A DNA stretch of 64,000 bases, taken from NCBI RefSeq assembly GCF_021117425.1, contig NZ_CP088298.1, forward strand, positions 4,154,001-4,218,000, read 5' to 3'. Origin of the DNA: Brevibacterium zhoupengii (GTDB lineage Bacteria; Actinomycetota; Actinomycetes; Actinomycetales; Brevibacteriaceae). Below the pieces are notes generated by a model. It had not been told where the DNA came from, ran no database searches, and saw nothing but the letters and a program-made list of their open reading frames with translations. Made by a program: the position numbers and the translations under genes. Shown piece by piece: positions 26,004 to 34,934 of the stretch. Within the stretch, counting starts at the first letter, position 1, and every line of letters begins with the position of its first letter.

Positions 26004-27019
26004 TGCATATTGTTCTGGTTGAGGATGACGAGGTCATCCGGGAAACGACCCAGATCGGCCTGGAACGGTTCGATTACACGGTGTCGGCATTTGCCGACGG
26101 CCGTGAGGGGTACGAGTTCGTCGCTGCACATGGTGCCGACGTTCTGCTTCTCGACCTCATGCTGCCCACCATGAACGGCGCATCGATCTGCCGGGCGGTG
26201 CGTGAGCGCTCCACCATTCCCATCATCATCATCTCCGCCCGCTCGGATGCGATCGACATCGTCCAGGCGCTCGAGGCCGGAGCCGACGACTACCTCACCA
26301 AACCCTTCGACATGCAGGTGCTCAACGCCCGCATCCGCGCCGTCGTCCGCCGCTTCATCACCACCGGCACCGACAAGCTCGGCTATTCCCCGACGACCGA
26401 GATGGGCGAAGAGCACGAAACCGTGATCGGACCCGGCGGCATGATCACCGGAGACGGCATCCCCGAGGTGCTCGGGGCCAGCCCCGGCATGGACACCCGC
26501 GAACGCCTCAAGGCTCAGCTCGAGTCCGACGACACGTACCTGGGTGCGGGCGGAAAATTCACCTCGGCGGATATGAACGCTGGTGGAGACGAGCAGATGA
26601 TCGGCGGCGACGTCTCCGTTCCGCCTCGCCCGGACGGCTCACCAGCCACGCAGTCGGGGCCGAGCCACGGCGGCTACATGGGTGCGAGCAAGCCCCAATC
26701 CGCCAGCACAGATTCCGATGGTGAGCTCGGTCCGTTCCGCACGCGCCTGGGTTCGCTAGTCCTCGACACCGGCCGCCTGACCGTGGAGATCGACGGCGAA
26801 GAGGTTCACCTCACCCCCACCGAGCTCCGCGTCCTCCTGCTCCTGACCGAGCAGCCCGAACACGTCTACTCACGTGAGAAGATCGCCTTCACCGTCTGGG
26901 GATACGAATGGGCTGGCGACTCCCGTGTCGTCGACGTCCACATTCAGCGCCTGCGGAAGAAGATCGGCGCCAACATGATCGAGACCGTCCGCGGATTCGG
27001 ATACCGCTTCGCGGGCTGA
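26003..27019 (+). CDS. OmpR-family response regulator with an unusually long linker
   Basis: The receiver domain (1-118) has Asp8/Asp9, the phosphoacceptor Asp51 in VLLLDLMLP and Lys100 in DYLTKPF. The C-terminal winged helix (about 246-338) includes LTPTELRVLLLL, SREKIAFTVWGYEW and VDVHIQRLRKKIG. Between them lie about 125 residues rich in Gly, Ser, Pro, Asp and Met, while most OmpR-type proteins have 10-20. Total length is 338 instead of about 230. It is coupled to the lipoprotein upstream and lies 4 bases before the kinase. Confidence 0.9.
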   Translation: MHIVLVEDDEVIRETTQIGLERFDYTVSAFADGREGYEFVAAHGADVLLLDLMLPTMNGASICRAVRERSTIPIIIISARSDAIDIVQALEAGADDYLTKPFDMQVLNARIRAVVRRFITTGTDKLGYSPTTEMGEEHETVIGPGGMITGDGIPEVLGASPGMDTRERLKAQLESDDTYLGAGGKFTSADMNAGGDEQMIGGDVSVPPRPDGSPATQSGPSHGGYMGASKPQSASTDSDGELGPFRTRLGSLVLDTGRLTVEIDGEEVHLTPTELRVLLLLTEQPEHVYSREKIAFTVWGYEWAGDSRVVDVHIQRLRKKIGANMIETVRGFGYRFAG

Positions 27020-27023
27020 TCGC

Positions 27024-28304
27024 ATGTCACTGCGCTGGAAGATCTCCCTTCTCATCGTTGCCTCGGTCATCATCGCCGTGCTCTCCTGCTCGATCGTGCT
27101 GCGCCAGTCCGCAGCCCGTGCCGAGGACGACCGGATGCGATCGACGGTGACCGAGCAGCTTGCGAACTCCGTCGCGATCTTCTCCGAGACCGGGGTGCTC
27201 ACCCTCAACGCCCGCATCGATGACCCGGCTCTGCCCAAGGATGCACGCGCCCAGGCGCTCAAGGGTCAGAGCGTGACGATGCGCTCCGAGGTCGATGGGG
27301 AGGAGATCGTGTGGGCAGCGGCTCCGATCGAGGTCGGCACTTATACCGAGGTGATCTCCGTGCGCGCCTCGACCAAGGACAGCCAGGAGCTCATCGGCCG
27401 CATCGACCAGGCGCTGCTGGTGGGTATGATCGGCTCCGCGCTGGTCGTCGGCGGTGTCGGCTCCATTGTGGCAGGACGCATCTCCCGCAGGCTGACCCTG
27501 GGCGCTCAGGCCGCGCGGAAGATCGCGGCCGGGGACACGAGCATCAGAATCGCCGATGTCGTTGACGACACGGATCAGGAGGTCGCGGCCTTCGCCTCGG
27601 CGGTCGACACTGCCGTGACACGGCTGACCGAGCGCATCGACTCCGAGCAGCGTTTCACGGCTGACCTGGCCCATGAGATGCGGACCCCGCTGACAGGGCT
27701 GGTCAACGCGGCCAACCTGCTCGAAGAGGATTCGCGTCCGGCCGAACTCGTCAAGGATCGGGTCAAGCGCATGCAGGTCCTCGTCGAGGACCTCCTCGAA
27801 GTCTCCCGCCTCGATGCGGGGCGGGCGAATCCCGAGTTCACCCGCGTCAACATCGACCAGGCGATCCGATCGCTGCTGGGCACGATGACGGCCTCCGGCG
27901 CCCTGGCCGGCCACGACATCGACACACAGTTCGCGGCTCTGAATTCAACGTTGGTCACCGATGTCCGCCGCTTCGAACGCATCATCTCGAATCTGCTGGT
28001 CAACGCCATCAAACACGGTGCGGATCCGATCCGCTTGGAGACGAGCACCCGCAGCATCACGATCACCGACTCCGGTTCCGGCTACCCGCCCGACATCGTC
28101 AACACCGGTCCGACCCGCTTCGTCTCCGCAGGTGGTGGCGGCATGGGCCTTGGTCTCGTGATCGCGCAGGGTCAGGCCCGCCTGCTGGGCATCCGACTCA
28201 TCTTCAGCAACGACCCGATCACCGGCGGCGCTCGAACCGAGGCGATCTTCCCCGATCCCGAGGCTCAGGACCAGGCCCTCAAGCAGTACCTCGAAACGGC
28301 CTGA
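27024..28304 (+). CDS. Sensor histidine kinase
   Basis: The 426-residue protein has two membrane segments (ISLLIVASVIIAVLSCSIVL near the start and LLVGMIGSALVVGGVGSIVA around 130-150) enclosing a short extracellular domain. HAMP (RISRRLTLGAQAARKIAAGD), the H-box FTADLAHEMRTPLTGL, the N-box (LLVNAIKHGADP) and the G-boxes (ITDSGSGY, GGMGLGLVIAQG) follow. It should phosphorylate the regulator encoded just upstream. The lipoprotein encoded first in the operon may be its sensor partner. Confidence 0.9.
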   Translation: MSLRWKISLLIVASVIIAVLSCSIVLRQSAARAEDDRMRSTVTEQLANSVAIFSETGVLTLNARIDDPALPKDARAQALKGQSVTMRSEVDGEEIVWAAAPIEVGTYTEVISVRASTKDSQELIGRIDQALLVGMIGSALVVGGVGSIVAGRISRRLTLGAQAARKIAAGDTSIRIADVVDDTDQEVAAFASAVDTAVTRLTERIDSEQRFTADLAHEMRTPLTGLVNAANLLEEDSRPAELVKDRVKRMQVLVEDLLEVSRLDAGRANPEFTRVNIDQAIRSLLGTMTASGALAGHDIDTQFAALNSTLVTDVRRFERIISNLLVNAIKHGADPIRLETSTRSITITDSGSGYPPDIVNTGPTRFVSAGGGGMGLGLVIAQGQARLLGIRLIFSNDPITGGARTEAIFPDPEAQDQALKQYLETA

Positions 28305-28356
28305 GCACTCAGCCGCAGTGCGCTGTCAGCTGCGCAGGTCACGCTGTGTGCCGTCG

Positions 28357-28860
28357 TCAGCTGCGCAGGGCGCGGGAGTATCGCCTGCGGTAGATGATCT
28401 GGGCGAGGCGGACGAAGGGCTCGCCGAGGCGCCAGATCCCCATTCCCGCTCGTGAGACGGAACGCAGCACGAGGAAGACTCGATCATCCTCAGCGTTGAT
28501 GAGGATGAATGACTCTTCACCGGTGATCGGGTGCCCGGGCTTCGTCCCATAGGTGAAGCCACGACGCGCCTCGGACTCGAAGACTGTGATGACACGTGCC
28601 GGCTCGGGCAGGCGGAAGGGCCCGAGTCGCACGAAGATCGTCGGCTCCTGCCCGGCCCGAACCCGTGGAGTGCCAGTACCAGACTGCGTAACCCCGATGT
28701 CGAAGCCGCTGCGGATCTTCACCTCCCAATGCAGGAGCTCTTCGGCGCAGCGGTCGAAAGTCTCGCGGCCATGACCGACGAAGTAGGCTGATTCGAAGTT
28801 CCGGTAGCCTGCTGGCCGGTCGACCCACCGGGGTGAGAGCGGCTGAGTCAGTGGTTCCAT
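28357..28860 (-). CDS. DUF1990 family protein
   Basis: The 167-residue protein matches the family in its sequence of short motifs: FVGHGRETFDRCAEELLHW, VRAGQEPTIF, EARRGFTYGTKPGHPITGEE, and a C-terminal RLAQIIYRRRYSRAL. DUF1990 resembles a START-like fold and has no established role. The gene converges with the two-component operon. Confidence 0.85.
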   Translation of the reverse strand: MEPLTQPLSPRWVDRPAGYRNFESAYFVGHGRETFDRCAEELLHWEVKIRSGFDIGVTQSGTGTPRVRAGQEPTIFVRLGPFRLPEPARVITVFESEARRGFTYGTKPGHPITGEESFILINAEDDRVFLVLRSVSRAGMGIWRLGEPFVRLAQIIYRRRYSRALRS

Positions 28861-29047
28861 GCCACCAACCTAACCGAATTCCGGACACATCATCGCCGTG
28901 CCGTTACCGCATCCCGGACACACCGGTGCCAAGTGTCCTGCGAACAAGTAAGGTGCCAAGTACCGACATTTACTCAATCGAATGTCCGCTAAGAGCACTT
29001 ATCAGACCCACCACGTACGACAGGCACGGATCAAAGGAGAACCAAGA

Positions 29048-29500
29048 ATGCGCACACTCAATGGAATCGATGAGATCACCTCGCTCGTCGGCACCGAGCT
29101 GGGCTCGTCGGAGTGGACGACGATCGACCAGGACGCGATCAACACCTTCGCCGATGTCACCGACGATCACCAGTGGATCCACATCGACGAGGAGCGCGCG
29201 GCAGAAGGCCCCTACGGAGCGACGATCGTCCACGGCTTCTTCACCCTGTCCCTGATCCCGAAGTTCTCCAGCGAGATCTTCACCATCGAAGGCGTGTCCA
29301 TCCGCGTCAACTACGGGCTCAACAAGGTCCGCTTCGCTCAGCCCGTTCCGGTGGGTTCGCGCCTGCGCGGCACCGTCAGCGTCAACGAGGTCATCCCCGG
29401 GGACAAGGGTACCCAGGTCATCCTCAAGCACGTCATCGAGATCGAAGGCCAGGAGCGTCCGGCCTGCATCGCCGAGGTGGTCACCCTCCTCGTCGAGTGA
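29048..29500 (+). CDS. MaoC-like hydratase
   Basis: The 150-residue protein has the hot-dog fold hydratase motif: ADVTDDHQWIHIDEERA with catalytic Asp and His, then GPYGATIVHGFFTLSLIP. The ending LKHVIEIEGQERPACIAE is typical of (R)-specific enoyl-CoA hydratases. ATG 29048 is chosen because AAAGGAG lies about 8 bases upstream; an earlier start at 28982 is possible but lacks support. It probably acts on enoyl-CoA in fatty acid metabolism. Confidence 0.88.
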   Translation: MRTLNGIDEITSLVGTELGSSEWTTIDQDAINTFADVTDDHQWIHIDEERAAEGPYGATIVHGFFTLSLIPKFSSEIFTIEGVSIRVNYGLNKVRFAQPVPVGSRLRGTVSVNEVIPGDKGTQVILKHVIEIEGQERPACIAEVVTLLVE

Positions 29501-29550
29501 CCTGACTTCCACAGCACAATGGCGTTGACCGCCCCAGCTGACGCCAGCCC

Positions 29551-32196
29551 TCAGCTCGGGCGGTAGGCGTCGAGCATCTGGGCGACGCGGATGTAGCCCA
29601 GATGCGAGTATGCCTGCGGATGGTTGCCCAGGTGCATCTCCGCCACCGGGTCGTACTCTTCGGCCAACAGCCCGGTCGGCCCCAGCAGGTTGTCCACCTG
29701 CCGGAACAGGTCCCAGGCATCATCGATGCGCCCGACCTTGATAAAGGCCTCGATGAGCCAGGTCGTGCAGATGTGGAAGCCGCCTTCAAGGCCGGGCAGC
29801 CCGTCGTCGTACCGGTAGCGGAAGACCGTCGGTCCCACCCGCAGCTCGCGTTCGATGGCGTCCACTGTCGAGACGAAGCGCGGATCATCGGCGGGCAGCA
29901 GACCCGAGAGTCCCACGAACAGGCATGCCGAGTCGAGGTCGGTCTCGCCGTAGGCAACGGTGAAGGCCCCGACCTCCTCGTTGTACCCGTTCTCGAGCAC
30001 ATCGTGGGCGATCTCCTCGCGCAGCTGCCGCCAAGCCCCGGGGAGTTCACGACCGAAGCGTTCGGCGATCTGCAGCGCCCGATCGACCGTCACCCAGCAC
30101 ATGACACGCGTGTAGACGTTGTGTTTGGGCGGCCTTCTGGCCTCCCAGATGCCGTGATCGGCCTCGAACCACCGTTTGCTCACGGCCTCGACCATCTGGC
30201 AGGTCAGTCGCCAATAGGAATCCGGAAGATCGCCGAGGTGCTCGCTGAGATCGTTGAGGAGTTCCGTGACCGGACCGAAGACGTCGAGTTGGACCTGGTG
30301 TTCGGCCGCGTTGCCCACTCGCACCGGGCGGGATCCCGCATATCCGGGCAGGTGGGCCAGCACCGCCTCGGTGGTCAGCGCGGAGCCGTCGACGGCATAG
30401 AGCGGGTGCAGCTGTTCAGGAGACACGGTGCGGGCCAGGATTCCAGTGAGCCAGGACAGGAAGCCCTCGGCCTCACCGGTCGAACCCAACGCGAGCAGGG
30501 CGCGCACGGTCATCGAGCCGTCGCGCAGCCAGGTGTACCGGTAGTCCCAGTTGCGCACGCCGCCGATGCCCTCCGGCAGGGAGGTCGTGGGTGCGGCGAG
30601 GACTCCTCCGGTCGGTTCGTGGCACAGGGCGCGCAGGGTGATGGCCGAGCGGATGACCTCTTCGCGGTGGTGGCCGGGGATGTTAAGTGTGTCGACCCAA
30701 TTGGTCCAGAAGTTCAGGGCGCGTTCGCGCACATGGTGCTCTCCGCCTGTGGCCATGTATCTCGCGTCGCCGGTGCCGGTGCCGCAGGCCAAGACCAGCA
30801 CGACGGCTCCTCCTGGTTGCTGCGAGGGCACAACGACCGCCTCGGCGGTGTGTGACTGTCCGACATCGCTGATCTCGAAGTCGATGCCCGGTGCGATCAG
30901 GGAGATGGGTTCGGAGGTTCCGAGCACCTGCACTCCGTCGTCGGTGCGCACTATCTGCGTCGGCACTGTCGCGTAGTCGAGGCGTGGGGCGAAGCGGATC
31001 CGCGCTGGGGTGTCGCCGGTGAGCACGCGTACGACGATGGTGTCATCACTGTTGGCGTCGACCGGGGCGAGGTAGTCGAGGCAGCTGAGCCCGGGCCACC
31101 GGGTCTCCAGCAGCGTCGAGTGGGTGACGTAGCGCTGTGTCAGGGGCGCGGTGCCGGCCTCTGTTTCGACGGCGAAGAACCCGGCGGCCTCGGCGCCGAG
31201 GATCTCGGAGAACATCGATGAGGAGTGCGGCAGCGGGTGCGGCATCCAGCAGATGCGACCGCCCGGGTCCAAGAGTGCCGTCGACTGCCCATTGCCCAGC
31301 AGGCTGTGCCGGTGGATCGGGGTCGCGCGCCGGCCGAAGAGCCAGGATTTGCGCAGTTCGTAGATCGCGGCGAGGACGACAGAGACCTCGGCCGGTGAGC
31401 TGATCCTGTAGTCGGCGTGGGTGTCGCCGGGTTCACGGTCGACCTTGAGCCCCAGGTCCTGGTCCCCGAGCGTTTCGAGGGCGAATTCGTCTGCAGTGTC
31501 GTCGCCGATGAACACGACCACCTCGGCGCTGGTCTGGTGCCGCAGGCGCTGCAGAGCCTCGGCCTTGGACGAGGGGACGACCGAGAGATCGATGACCTGT
31601 TTGCCCCGAGTCGGGAAGATCGCGTGGGCCTCGACCAAGTTGCTGACCGCGTCTTCGACCCTCTGACGTTCGGCCTCGTCGAGTCCGCGCAGGTGCACGG
31701 CGGCACCGGTGGTCTTGTGTTCGATGATCGTCGTCGGCAGGGTCTGGAAGACGTCTCGCCGGAGACCGTCTAAGGCGGTGCGCTGCTCCTCGTCGAGGGT
31801 GTCGATGGCGACCGTGTCCGTCTCTCCGCCGTGGGAGCCGAAGAGGTGGACCTCTCGTGGCAGCCGTGACATGGCCGCGAGGTCGCGCAGGCTGCGCCCG
31901 GAGATCACCCCCGCCGAGGTGGTCGGGAGCAGAGCGAGCGCGCGCAGTGAGTCGACCGAGGCGTCCAGCGGGAATGCCTGGCCGGGGAGGTCGACGATCG
32001 GTGCAATGGTGCCGTCGTAGTCGGTGGCGATGAGGAGCGAGGAGGAGCGTGAGACCTCGAAGAGGCGGCGGAAGAGTTCCGGGGAGAGTTCGCGGCTGGC
32101 CTCGGCCAGGTCACCCAAGAGGCCGGATGAGCTGACGGAGGCGGCGATCGGAGTCAGCGGAGAAAGATTCTCGTAGTCATGCTCGACGGTACTCAT
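29551..32196 (-). CDS. Trehalose-6-phosphate phosphatase / GH15 glucoamylase-type fusion
   Basis: The first about 260 residues form a HAD-type trehalose-phosphatase: LLIATDYDGTIAPIVDLPG, GVISGRSLRDLAAM, HLFGSHGGE and VVFIGDDTADEFALE. The remaining 600 residues are a GH15 domain: LLGNGQSTALLDPGGRICWM, WDYRYTWLRDGSMTVRALLA with the catalytic-region acid, GYNEEVGAF and a C-terminal GNHPQAYSHLGYIRVAQML. This fusion is known in actinobacteria. GH15 members in this group hydrolyse trehalose or alpha-glucans, so the protein could make and split trehalose. No trehalose-6-phosphate synthase gene (otsA) is in the window. Confidence 0.88.
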   Translation of the reverse strand: MSTVEHDYENLSPLTPIAASVSSSGLLGDLAEASRELSPELFRRLFEVSRSSSLLIATDYDGTIAPIVDLPGQAFPLDASVDSLRALALLPTTSAGVISGRSLRDLAAMSRLPREVHLFGSHGGETDTVAIDTLDEEQRTALDGLRRDVFQTLPTTIIEHKTTGAAVHLRGLDEAERQRVEDAVSNLVEAHAIFPTRGKQVIDLSVVPSSKAEALQRLRHQTSAEVVVFIGDDTADEFALETLGDQDLGLKVDREPGDTHADYRISSPAEVSVVLAAIYELRKSWLFGRRATPIHRHSLLGNGQSTALLDPGGRICWMPHPLPHSSSMFSEILGAEAAGFFAVETEAGTAPLTQRYVTHSTLLETRWPGLSCLDYLAPVDANSDDTIVVRVLTGDTPARIRFAPRLDYATVPTQIVRTDDGVQVLGTSEPISLIAPGIDFEISDVGQSHTAEAVVVPSQQPGGAVVLVLACGTGTGDARYMATGGEHHVRERALNFWTNWVDTLNIPGHHREEVIRSAITLRALCHEPTGGVLAAPTTSLPEGIGGVRNWDYRYTWLRDGSMTVRALLALGSTGEAEGFLSWLTGILARTVSPEQLHPLYAVDGSALTTEAVLAHLPGYAGSRPVRVGNAAEHQVQLDVFGPVTELLNDLSEHLGDLPDSYWRLTCQMVEAVSKRWFEADHGIWEARRPPKHNVYTRVMCWVTVDRALQIAERFGRELPGAWRQLREEIAHDVLENGYNEEVGAFTVAYGETDLDSACLFVGLSGLLPADDPRFVSTVDAIERELRVGPTVFRYRYDDGLPGLEGGFHICTTWLIEAFIKVGRIDDAWDLFRQVDNLLGPTGLLAEEYDPVAEMHLGNHPQAYSHLGYIRVAQMLDAYRPS

Positions 32197-32301
32197 CTCA
32201 CCTCGGTCTTCTCGAGTTCGGCTGTGGTTCTCGTGTGATGGACCCTGCTGGCAGTGCAGGTCGTGGCGAGCGTGCAGGCTGCTCCGAGTCCACGGCCCGG
32301 G

Positions 32302-33045
32302 TCAGTTCTTGGTCTCGGGCCGATTCTGATCCTCTGGATCCTCGGGAGCATTGAGATCCTCTGGCGTGTTCAGTTCATCGAAAGAGTCTGAGTTCGCGTC
32401 GTTGCTGTCGTGTGTCTCTGCCTGGCCGGCCGCGACCTGTTTGGACTTGCTGATACGCGAATAGCCGCCGATGATGAAGATGACTCCGGCGATGAGCGTG
32501 GCCACGCCGGTGAAGCCGAGGATCCACAGTGCACCGAAGCCGTCTCCGAACATGAGGATCACGCCGAGCAGCACATGGCACGCCGCGGCGATGAGGAAGT
32601 CCGATGCCATGGGGTGGGTCTTGAGCTGGCGATAGTTCCACAGTTCGAGGAGACCGTGCAGCAGGGCCCAGATGCTCATGGCTGCGCGCAGTTCCGCCGG
32701 CTGCTCGGCGAGGAACAGGAACACGATCGCGGGGACCGTGATGATCGCCTGGCCGTAGACCGCTGTGCGCACGTTCAACGGCGAACGCAGTCCCTGGTAG
32801 ACGAGCACCAGCGCGAACAGCACCAGGTAGCTGATCGAGAGGATATCGACGATGTCGACGCCCATCGACAGGTGTTTGGGGCTGGCGGCATCGCGTGGCC
32901 AGAAGACCGTCGCGAAGCCGAAGGCGACGCCGAGGATTCCGCGGACGACCATCGGAGCACCGAGTGCTTTCGACTCGGAGATGGCCTGAGGCAGTGCCTC
33001 GGGTCGCGGTTGCGTGGACTCGGTGCGCGGTTCGTCGGTACTCAT
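32302..33045 (-). CDS. Multi-span membrane protein, HdeD/DUF308-like
   Basis: The about 247-residue protein has a polar N-terminus and six or so hydrophobic segments, including IVDILSISYLVLFALVLVYQ, IITVPAIVFLFLAE, FLIAAACHVLLGVILMF and LIAGVIFIIGGYS. Two similar halves suggest the duplicated DUF308/HdeD type. The C-terminal 45 residues are acidic and low in complexity (PEDLNAPEDPEDQN). ATG 33045 is preferred over GTG 33048. Function unknown. Confidence 0.65.
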   Translation of the reverse strand: MSTDEPRTESTQPRPEALPQAISESKALGAPMVVRGILGVAFGFATVFWPRDAASPKHLSMGVDIVDILSISYLVLFALVLVYQGLRSPLNVRTAVYGQAIITVPAIVFLFLAEQPAELRAAMSIWALLHGLLELWNYRQLKTHPMASDFLIAAACHVLLGVILMFGDGFGALWILGFTGVATLIAGVIFIIGGYSRISKSKQVAAGQAETHDSNDANSDSFDELNTPEDLNAPEDPEDQNRPETKN

Positions 33046-33113
33046 CACGACACCAGTTTAGGTCTCTCACCTGAGTCTGTCTGGTGTTGGTCTGGACACA
33101 ACCAGATCATGTA

Positions 33114-33142
33114 TTTACGTAATTACGTACTTTGTGTATTAT
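33114..33142 (+). promoter_or_regulatory. Promoter with perfect palindromic operator before the ArsR-type gene
   Basis: TTTACG (33114-33119) and TATTAT (33137-33142) are 17 bases apart. A perfect 14-bp palindrome, TACGTAATTACGTA at 33116-33129, overlaps the -35 element. Transcription would start about at ATG 33149, so the mRNA is likely leaderless. The arrangement suggests autorepression by the downstream regulator. Confidence 0.65.
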
Positions 33143-33148
33143 GGGCTT

Positions 33149-33718
33149 ATGAGTTCGTTGTCGAAGGGTCAATCCGTACACGACTTCGAGGGGCGCTTGG
33201 CCGGGCTTGAGCGCAAGGTCGCCAGCCTGGAGAATGCTGTTCACACGACCGCACCGATCACCAAGGCTGAGTCCACTCTGGCGCCGAAGAGGACGAACCC
33301 GACCGCCGATGACGACGCCTTCTGGGCGCTGAACGGCCTCATCGATCGAGCAGGAGACGAAGGCGGAGTCGTCTACACCGGACATACCACTCCCCCGGGC
33401 GGCGAGCTCCCAGTGTCCTGGCAGATGGGGCTGCCGTCGGCGGCAATCAATGACCTCAATTTCGCCGAGGCGGCCCCGGCCCTTGCGGCACTGGGCCACC
33501 CGGTCCGCCTCGAACTCCTGCAGGCGATCTACGAGGGGACAAGCACCGTCGCCCAGCTCGGCGAAGACGAACGATTCGGCACGACCGGCCAGATCTACCA
33601 CCACATCCATGCCCTGGCCGGGGCTGGCTGGCTCGAGAACTCGCGCCGAGGCCACTGGCGCGTACCCAGCCAGAAGGTCATCCCCCTCCTCACCCTCTTC
33701 CTCATCGGCACTCACTGA
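33149..33718 (+). CDS. ArsR-type winged-helix regulator with N-terminal coiled coil
   Basis: From ATG 33149 the protein has 189 residues. The N-terminus has a short coiled coil (FEGRLAGLERKVASLENAVH). A linker and a C-terminal winged helix follow (LAALGHPVRLELLQAIYEGT, then GTTGQIYHHIHALAGAGWLE). There is no obvious metal-binding Cys set, so it likely senses something other than metal. It is followed 37 bases later by a membrane serine hydrolase, the likely target gene along with itself. GTG 33134 is an alternative start, but the promoter spacing favours 33149. Confidence 0.8.
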   Translation: MSSLSKGQSVHDFEGRLAGLERKVASLENAVHTTAPITKAESTLAPKRTNPTADDDAFWALNGLIDRAGDEGGVVYTGHTTPPGGELPVSWQMGLPSAAINDLNFAEAAPALAALGHPVRLELLQAIYEGTSTVAQLGEDERFGTTGQIYHHIHALAGAGWLENSRRGHWRVPSQKVIPLLTLFLIGTH

Positions 33719-33755
33719 CACGCAGACACGCACTGGCACTCACTCGGGAGCACTC

Positions 33756-34934
33756 ATGAACACCGCCACCGCCTCCGAAAGCTCCAACACTCCTCGCCCA
33801 CACTCAGCCCCAGACGAGTCGGGGACTCAGCGGACATGGGTCGCTGTGCTCACCGCCGGCATCGTGGGCGTACTGCTTCTGCTCATCACTCCGTTTCCAC
33901 GTGGGTTCCAGGGCGAGACGACCGGCGACGCAGCTCTGGTCAGCCAGGTCGAGAACGCCCTCGACAGCGGGCACTGGCACCATGTGGCAGCGGCGAAGAT
34001 CAATGGCGATGATGTCACCTGGGGAGGGGTCGGCGCCGACGAGAATTCCGAGTTCGAAATCGGATCGATCACGAAGACCGTCACCGCCGCGCTCTACGCC
34101 GACGCGATCGAACGAGGTGAAATCGACGAGAGAACCAACCTCGGCGAGGTCTGGCCCGAACTCGACGGTGAGGTTGCCGAGGTGACGCTGGCGTCAATCG
34201 CCACGCAGCGCTCAGGATTGCCCGCGCAGGAGCCGGCGCTGAGTTTCGGCGATGGCCTGGCGACATTCCTGTCGAGGTATATCCACACCGACCCCTATCG
34301 CGGGACTGCGACGGACCTCGCCGACTCGCTCAGGAACGTCGACGTGGGTCCGCAGGAACCCGAGTACTCGAACTTCGCATTCGGGATCCTCGGACAGGCA
34401 CTCGCGACGGTCACGGACTCCAGCTACGGCGATCTTGTCAGGGAACGGATTACGGAGCCCTTGGGAATGACGGACACCTACGTGCCAAGAACGGCCGAGG
34501 GACTCTCACATGGCTACACTGCTTCTGGGCTGCGGGCAGCACCATGGACCTTGGGCGGGACCGCGCCCTCGGGTGCCATCAGGTCGACTGCCCATGACAT
34601 GAGCATCTGGCTGCGTGCGACGGTGGACGGATCGGCCCCTGGCTCGAGAGCCGCCCAGCCGCGTGAGGACTTCGATGAGTCGGATCGCATCGGCTGGGCC
34701 TGGTTCACCACGAAGGATCGCAGTCCGAATCTCACCTGGCATAACGGTGGCACCGGTGGATACCGGTCGTTCCTCGGATTCGATCCGAAGACGTCGCAGG
34801 GAATCATTGTCCTCTCCGACTCGGCAATCTCCGTCGACGATGCCGCGGACGTGATCTCGACAAGCAACGCATCGTCGCTGGGTACGCAGCGCCCCTCGCA
34901 GGTACACGACGATCAGGCGGGAGGGAACTCATGA
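33756..34934 (+). CDS. Membrane-anchored beta-lactamase-fold serine hydrolase
   Basis: The 392-residue protein starts with a polar stretch and one membrane segment (WVAVLTAGIVGVLLLLITPF). The class C beta-lactamase/PBP fold follows, with the catalytic SxxK in IGSITKTVTAALY, the YxN motif as YSNFAFGILG, and HNGGTGGYRSFLG in place of KTG. Such proteins are esterases, D-peptidases or drug hydrolases facing outward. The stop overlaps the ATG of a small membrane protein gene (ATGA). ATG 33756 is chosen although the frame extends further upstream into the ArsR gene. Confidence 0.85.
   Translation: MNTATASESSNTPRPHSAPDESGTQRTWVAVLTAGIVGVLLLLITPFPRGFQGETTGDAALVSQVENALDSGHWHHVAAAKINGDDVTWGGVGADENSEFEIGSITKTVTAALYADAIERGEIDERTNLGEVWPELDGEVAEVTLASIATQRSGLPAQEPALSFGDGLATFLSRYIHTDPYRGTATDLADSLRNVDVGPQEPEYSNFAFGILGQALATVTDSSYGDLVRERITEPLGMTDTYVPRTAEGLSHGYTASGLRAAPWTLGGTAPSGAIRSTAHDMSIWLRATVDGSAPGSRAAQPREDFDESDRIGWAWFTTKDRSPNLTWHNGGTGGYRSFLGFDPKTSQGIIVLSDSAISVDDAADVISTSNASSLGTQRPSQVHDDQAGGNS

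Noticed and set aside
28326..28369. Repeat of TCAGCTGCGCAGG at the end of DUF1990
   Set aside because: Two copies, one within the coding end; probably a small local duplication, not a terminator.
29602..30855. 417-residue plus-strand open frame
   Set aside because: Antisense to the well-supported trehalose-phosphatase/GH15 gene.
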